Assembly: GCA_947484105.1 (NCBI GenBank)
Contig: CANKON010000052.1
Location: forward strand, 1-8,400
Reading direction: 5' to 3'
DNA: 8,400 bases
Source: Methylococcaceae bacterium
GTDB lineage: Bacteria > Pseudomonadota > Gammaproteobacteria > Methylococcales > Methylomonadaceae
The translations under genes and the position numbers were made by a program. Every line of letters begins with the position of its first letter. Position 1 is the first letter of the stretch. Shown here one piece after another: positions 6,291 to 8,400 of this stretch. The notes under the pieces were generated by a model that worked only from the letters and a program-made list of their open reading frames with translations, was not told where the DNA came from and did no database searches.

Positions 6291-8400
6291 TGGAAAAAGC
6301 TAAAATCTTGATTGTTGATGACAATCCAAATAATCGCCTCGCCATTCGCACCATTTTAAAAGGTGTCGATGCAGAATTACATGAAGCCGATAATGGTTTT
6401 GACGCGCTATCAATGACGCTAGAATTCGATTACGCCTTAATTTTGCTTGATATTCAAATGCCTGAAATGGACGGCTACGAAGTTTGCGAACAATTGCGAG
6501 CCGATGAGCGCACAAGCGAAGTTCCTGTTATCTTTCTGACAGCTGCATTTAAAGAAAATACTGACAAAATGCACGGTTATAAAGCAGGCGCAACGGATTA
6601 CTTAACAAAACCAATCGACGACCACATTTTAAAAGCCAAAGTTCACGTTTTTTTGCGAATTTATCAGCAACATCAACAATTACAAGAAAATAATCAACAA
6701 TTACAAGAAAATAACGCCGCGTTACAACTTGCCGCTTCCGTATTTGAATCACAACAAGGCATGATTATTACAGATACAACAAACAAAATTTTGCGGGTGA
6801 ATAAAGCATTCAGTGAAATTACACTTTACAGTCAAGATGAAATGATTGGGCAAAATCCGAGCATTCTTCAATCAGGACGGCAAGATAAAGATTTTTACCG
6901 TTCAATGTGGCAAAGCATCACCGAAACAGGCACATGGAATGGCGAAGTCTGGAATCGTCGCAAAAATGGTGAAGTTTATCCAGAATGGTTAAATGTAACA
7001 TCGGTTAAAACAAATGGCGTGTTAAGTCATTACATTGGCACGATGAGCGACATTACAGAATATAAAACAGCAGAAGAACAAATTCATAAACTCGCGTTTT
7101 ACGACCAGCTAACAGGTTTGCCAAATCGGCGTTTATTGTTAGAAAGAGTTCAGCACGCAATTGAGCGTAGTATGCGCGACGAGGAATTGATGGCTTTATT
7201 CATGCTGGATTTAGACCATTTCAAACCTATAAATGACAATTTAGGACATTTAGCGGGCGATCAACTTTTACAACAAGTCGCTAAACGGTTAACAGAACGA
7301 TTACGCAATTCCGACATGGTGGCGCGTTTGGGTGGCGATGAATTTACGGTTTTATTAGAAAATATCAACTCTGTTGACAACGCGGCGGAAATTGCACAAG
7401 AAATTATTGGCAGTTTAATTCAGCCTTTTTATCTGAGTATCGAAAATAAAATAGAAGACAAAGAAGTCCATATTGGCGTGAGTATCGGCATTAGTATTTT
7501 TGATAGACGTTATTACGAATCTAATCAGGCACAAGTAATGACACCACAATTATTACTCGATAACGCCGATGTCGCGATGTACAAAGCGAAAGATAATGGG
7601 CGGAACTGTTTTACTTATTTTTCAGAAGAATTAACCATTGCTGCCCGCAAACACATTGAATTGGAAGCCGCTATGCGCGGTATTATCGAGCGTGAAGAAT
7701 TACGCATTCATTATCAAGCCCAAGTTGATATTGCGACGGGGAAAATTGTCGGTGCAGAAGCTCTTATTCGTTGGAAAAATGTTGTTGAAGGGTTTTCGAC
7801 ACCTTGGCATTTCATCAAATTTGCCGAAGAAACAGGATTTATCGGTGTCATTGGTGAATGGATTTTGAATGAAACGTGTCGTCAAGGAAAACAATGGATA
7901 GATGCAGGATTTCCAGCATTAAAGTTGGCTGTTAATGTATCACCACATCAATTTTGTCATAACGATATGGTGAGTTTGGTGACAAATGTACTTGAAAAAA
8001 CAAAGTTTCCCGCGCAATTTTTAGAGCTTGAATTAACCGAATCGGGCTTAATGGAAAACCGCGAAAAAGCCCGCCTAACGTTAGAAAATTTACGACAACT
8101 TGGTGTAAAAATTTCGATTGACGATTTTGGGACTGGTTATTCGTCGTTAGCCTATTTAAAGTATTTCCCAATTAGCACATTGAAAATAGATAAAAGTTTT
8201 ATAGACGAAATTCCTTACAAACGCGATGATATGGCAATTACAGAAACGATTATTTCAATGGGACACACGCTAGGATTTGAAGTGCTTGCAGAAGGCGTTG
8301 AAACTTTGCAACAGCTTGAGTTTTTACGCGAAAAAGGTTGTGATAAGTACCAAGGATATTTGAAAAGTAAGCCATTACTAGCCGCTGAATTTGAGCTGCT
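6287..8400 (+). CDS. REC-PAS-GGDEF-EAL c-di-GMP cyclase/phosphodiesterase response regulator (3' end beyond window)
   Basis: About 704 codons are visible, open at the right edge; the EAL domain is nearly finished, so few residues should be missing. The receiver (about 4-120) has Asp11/Asp12, phospho-acceptor Asp55, Thr85 and Lys108. A short coiled coil (125-146) holds a perfect heptad duplication. A PAS domain (about 147-262) has the common VFE...MIITD and NRRKNGEVYPEW pattern. GGDEF (about 268-440) has DQLTGLPNR, an intact active site at 349-353, and a product-inhibition I-site RNSD (340-343) five residues before it. EAL (about 455 onward) keeps EAL (491-493), Asn550, Glu582, Asp612/Asp613, Lys633, Glu669 and Gln689. 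Both activities look possible; phosphorylation by the upstream kinase may set the balance. ATGA overlap with cheB; a second ATG follows directly at 6290. A weak GGA at 6275-6277 is the only Shine-Dalgarno-like element. Confidence 0.95.
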   Translation, partial: MMEKAKILIVDDNPNNRLAIRTILKGVDAELHEADNGFDALSMTLEFDYALILLDIQMPEMDGYEVCEQLRADERTSEVPVIFLTAAFKENTDKMHGYKAGATDYLTKPIDDHILKAKVHVFLRIYQQHQQLQENNQQLQENNAALQLAASVFESQQGMIITDTTNKILRVNKAFSEITLYSQDEMIGQNPSILQSGRQDKDFYRSMWQSITETGTWNGEVWNRRKNGEVYPEWLNVTSVKTNGVLSHYIGTMSDITEYKTAEEQIHKLAFYDQLTGLPNRRLLLERVQHAIERSMRDEELMALFMLDLDHFKPINDNLGHLAGDQLLQQVAKRLTERLRNSDMVARLGGDEFTVLLENINSVDNAAEIAQEIIGSLIQPFYLSIENKIEDKEVHIGVSIGISIFDRRYYESNQAQVMTPQLLLDNADVAMYKAKDNGRNCFTYFSEELTIAARKHIELEAAMRGIIEREELRIHYQAQVDIATGKIVGAEALIRWKNVVEGFSTPWHFIKFAEETGFIGVIGEWILNETCRQGKQWIDAGFPALKLAVNVSPHQFCHNDMVSLVTNVLEKTKFPAQFLELELTESGLMENREKARLTLENLRQLGVKISIDDFGTGYSSLAYLKYFPISTLKIDKSFIDEIPYKRDDMAITETIISMGHTLGFEVLAEGVETLQQLEFLREKGCDKYQGYLKSKPLLAAEFEL
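6673..6714 (+). repeat. Perfect 21-bp tandem repeat encoding heptads QQLQENN twice
   Basis: The 21-bp unit at 6673-6693 is repeated without change at 6694-6714. In frame it encodes QQLQENN at residues 130-136 and 137-143 of the c-di-GMP enzyme. It lies in the helix linking the receiver to the PAS domain. One unit is exactly one coiled-coil heptad, so gain or loss of a copy would lengthen the linker without changing its register. Identity at the DNA level, including synonymous positions, points to a recent slippage event. Confidence 0.9.

Noticed and set aside
7638..8171. Short open frames on both strands within the GGDEF-EAL gene
   Set aside because: The EAL frame carries every expected catalytic residue across this stretch, so alternative frames are chance.

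Overview
The window holds one tightly packed plus-strand gene cluster from an AT-rich bacterium, most likely a gammaproteobacterium. The style of the REC-PAS-GGDEF-EAL protein and of the very large hybrid kinase fits Beggiatoa/Thiothrix-like lineages or methanotroph relatives, but that placement is an impression, not a measurement. Coding covers everything from base 174 to the right edge. I see no RNA gene, mobile element, CRISPR array or prophage.

Layout: (1) 1-173, a leader without a convincing gene. (2) 174-4871, a 1565-residue membrane-anchored hybrid histidine kinase: TM - periplasmic dCache-like sensor - TM - HAMP - GAF - two near-duplicate PAS domains - long coiled coil - HisKA (His940) - HATPase - three receiver domains. 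(3) 4868-5731, a CheR-type SAM-dependent protein-glutamate methyltransferase. (4) 5724-6290, a CheB-type methylesterase/deamidase consisting of the catalytic domain only. (5) 6287 to the right edge, a REC-PAS-GGDEF-EAL c-di-GMP enzyme with intact cyclase and phosphodiesterase motifs, cut at its extreme C-terminus by the window end. Each junction overlaps (4, 8 and 4 bases), so this is almost certainly one translationally coupled operon.

Inferred logic: the kinase senses an extracytoplasmic signal and passes phosphate to its own receivers and/or to the receiver of the c-di-GMP enzyme. CheR and CheB, which normally methylate and demethylate chemoreceptors, sit here with no chemoreceptor, CheA or CheW in view. 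The kinase carries, just before its HisKA domain, five Glu-Glu pairs spaced exactly seven residues apart with small residues at -3 and +3, which resembles chemoreceptor methylation helices. The main hypothesis is that CheR and CheB reversibly modify the kinase itself, giving a c-di-GMP pathway adaptation without a chemoreceptor. Domain identities and active-site residues are read from the sequence; the modification target and phosphate route are inference.
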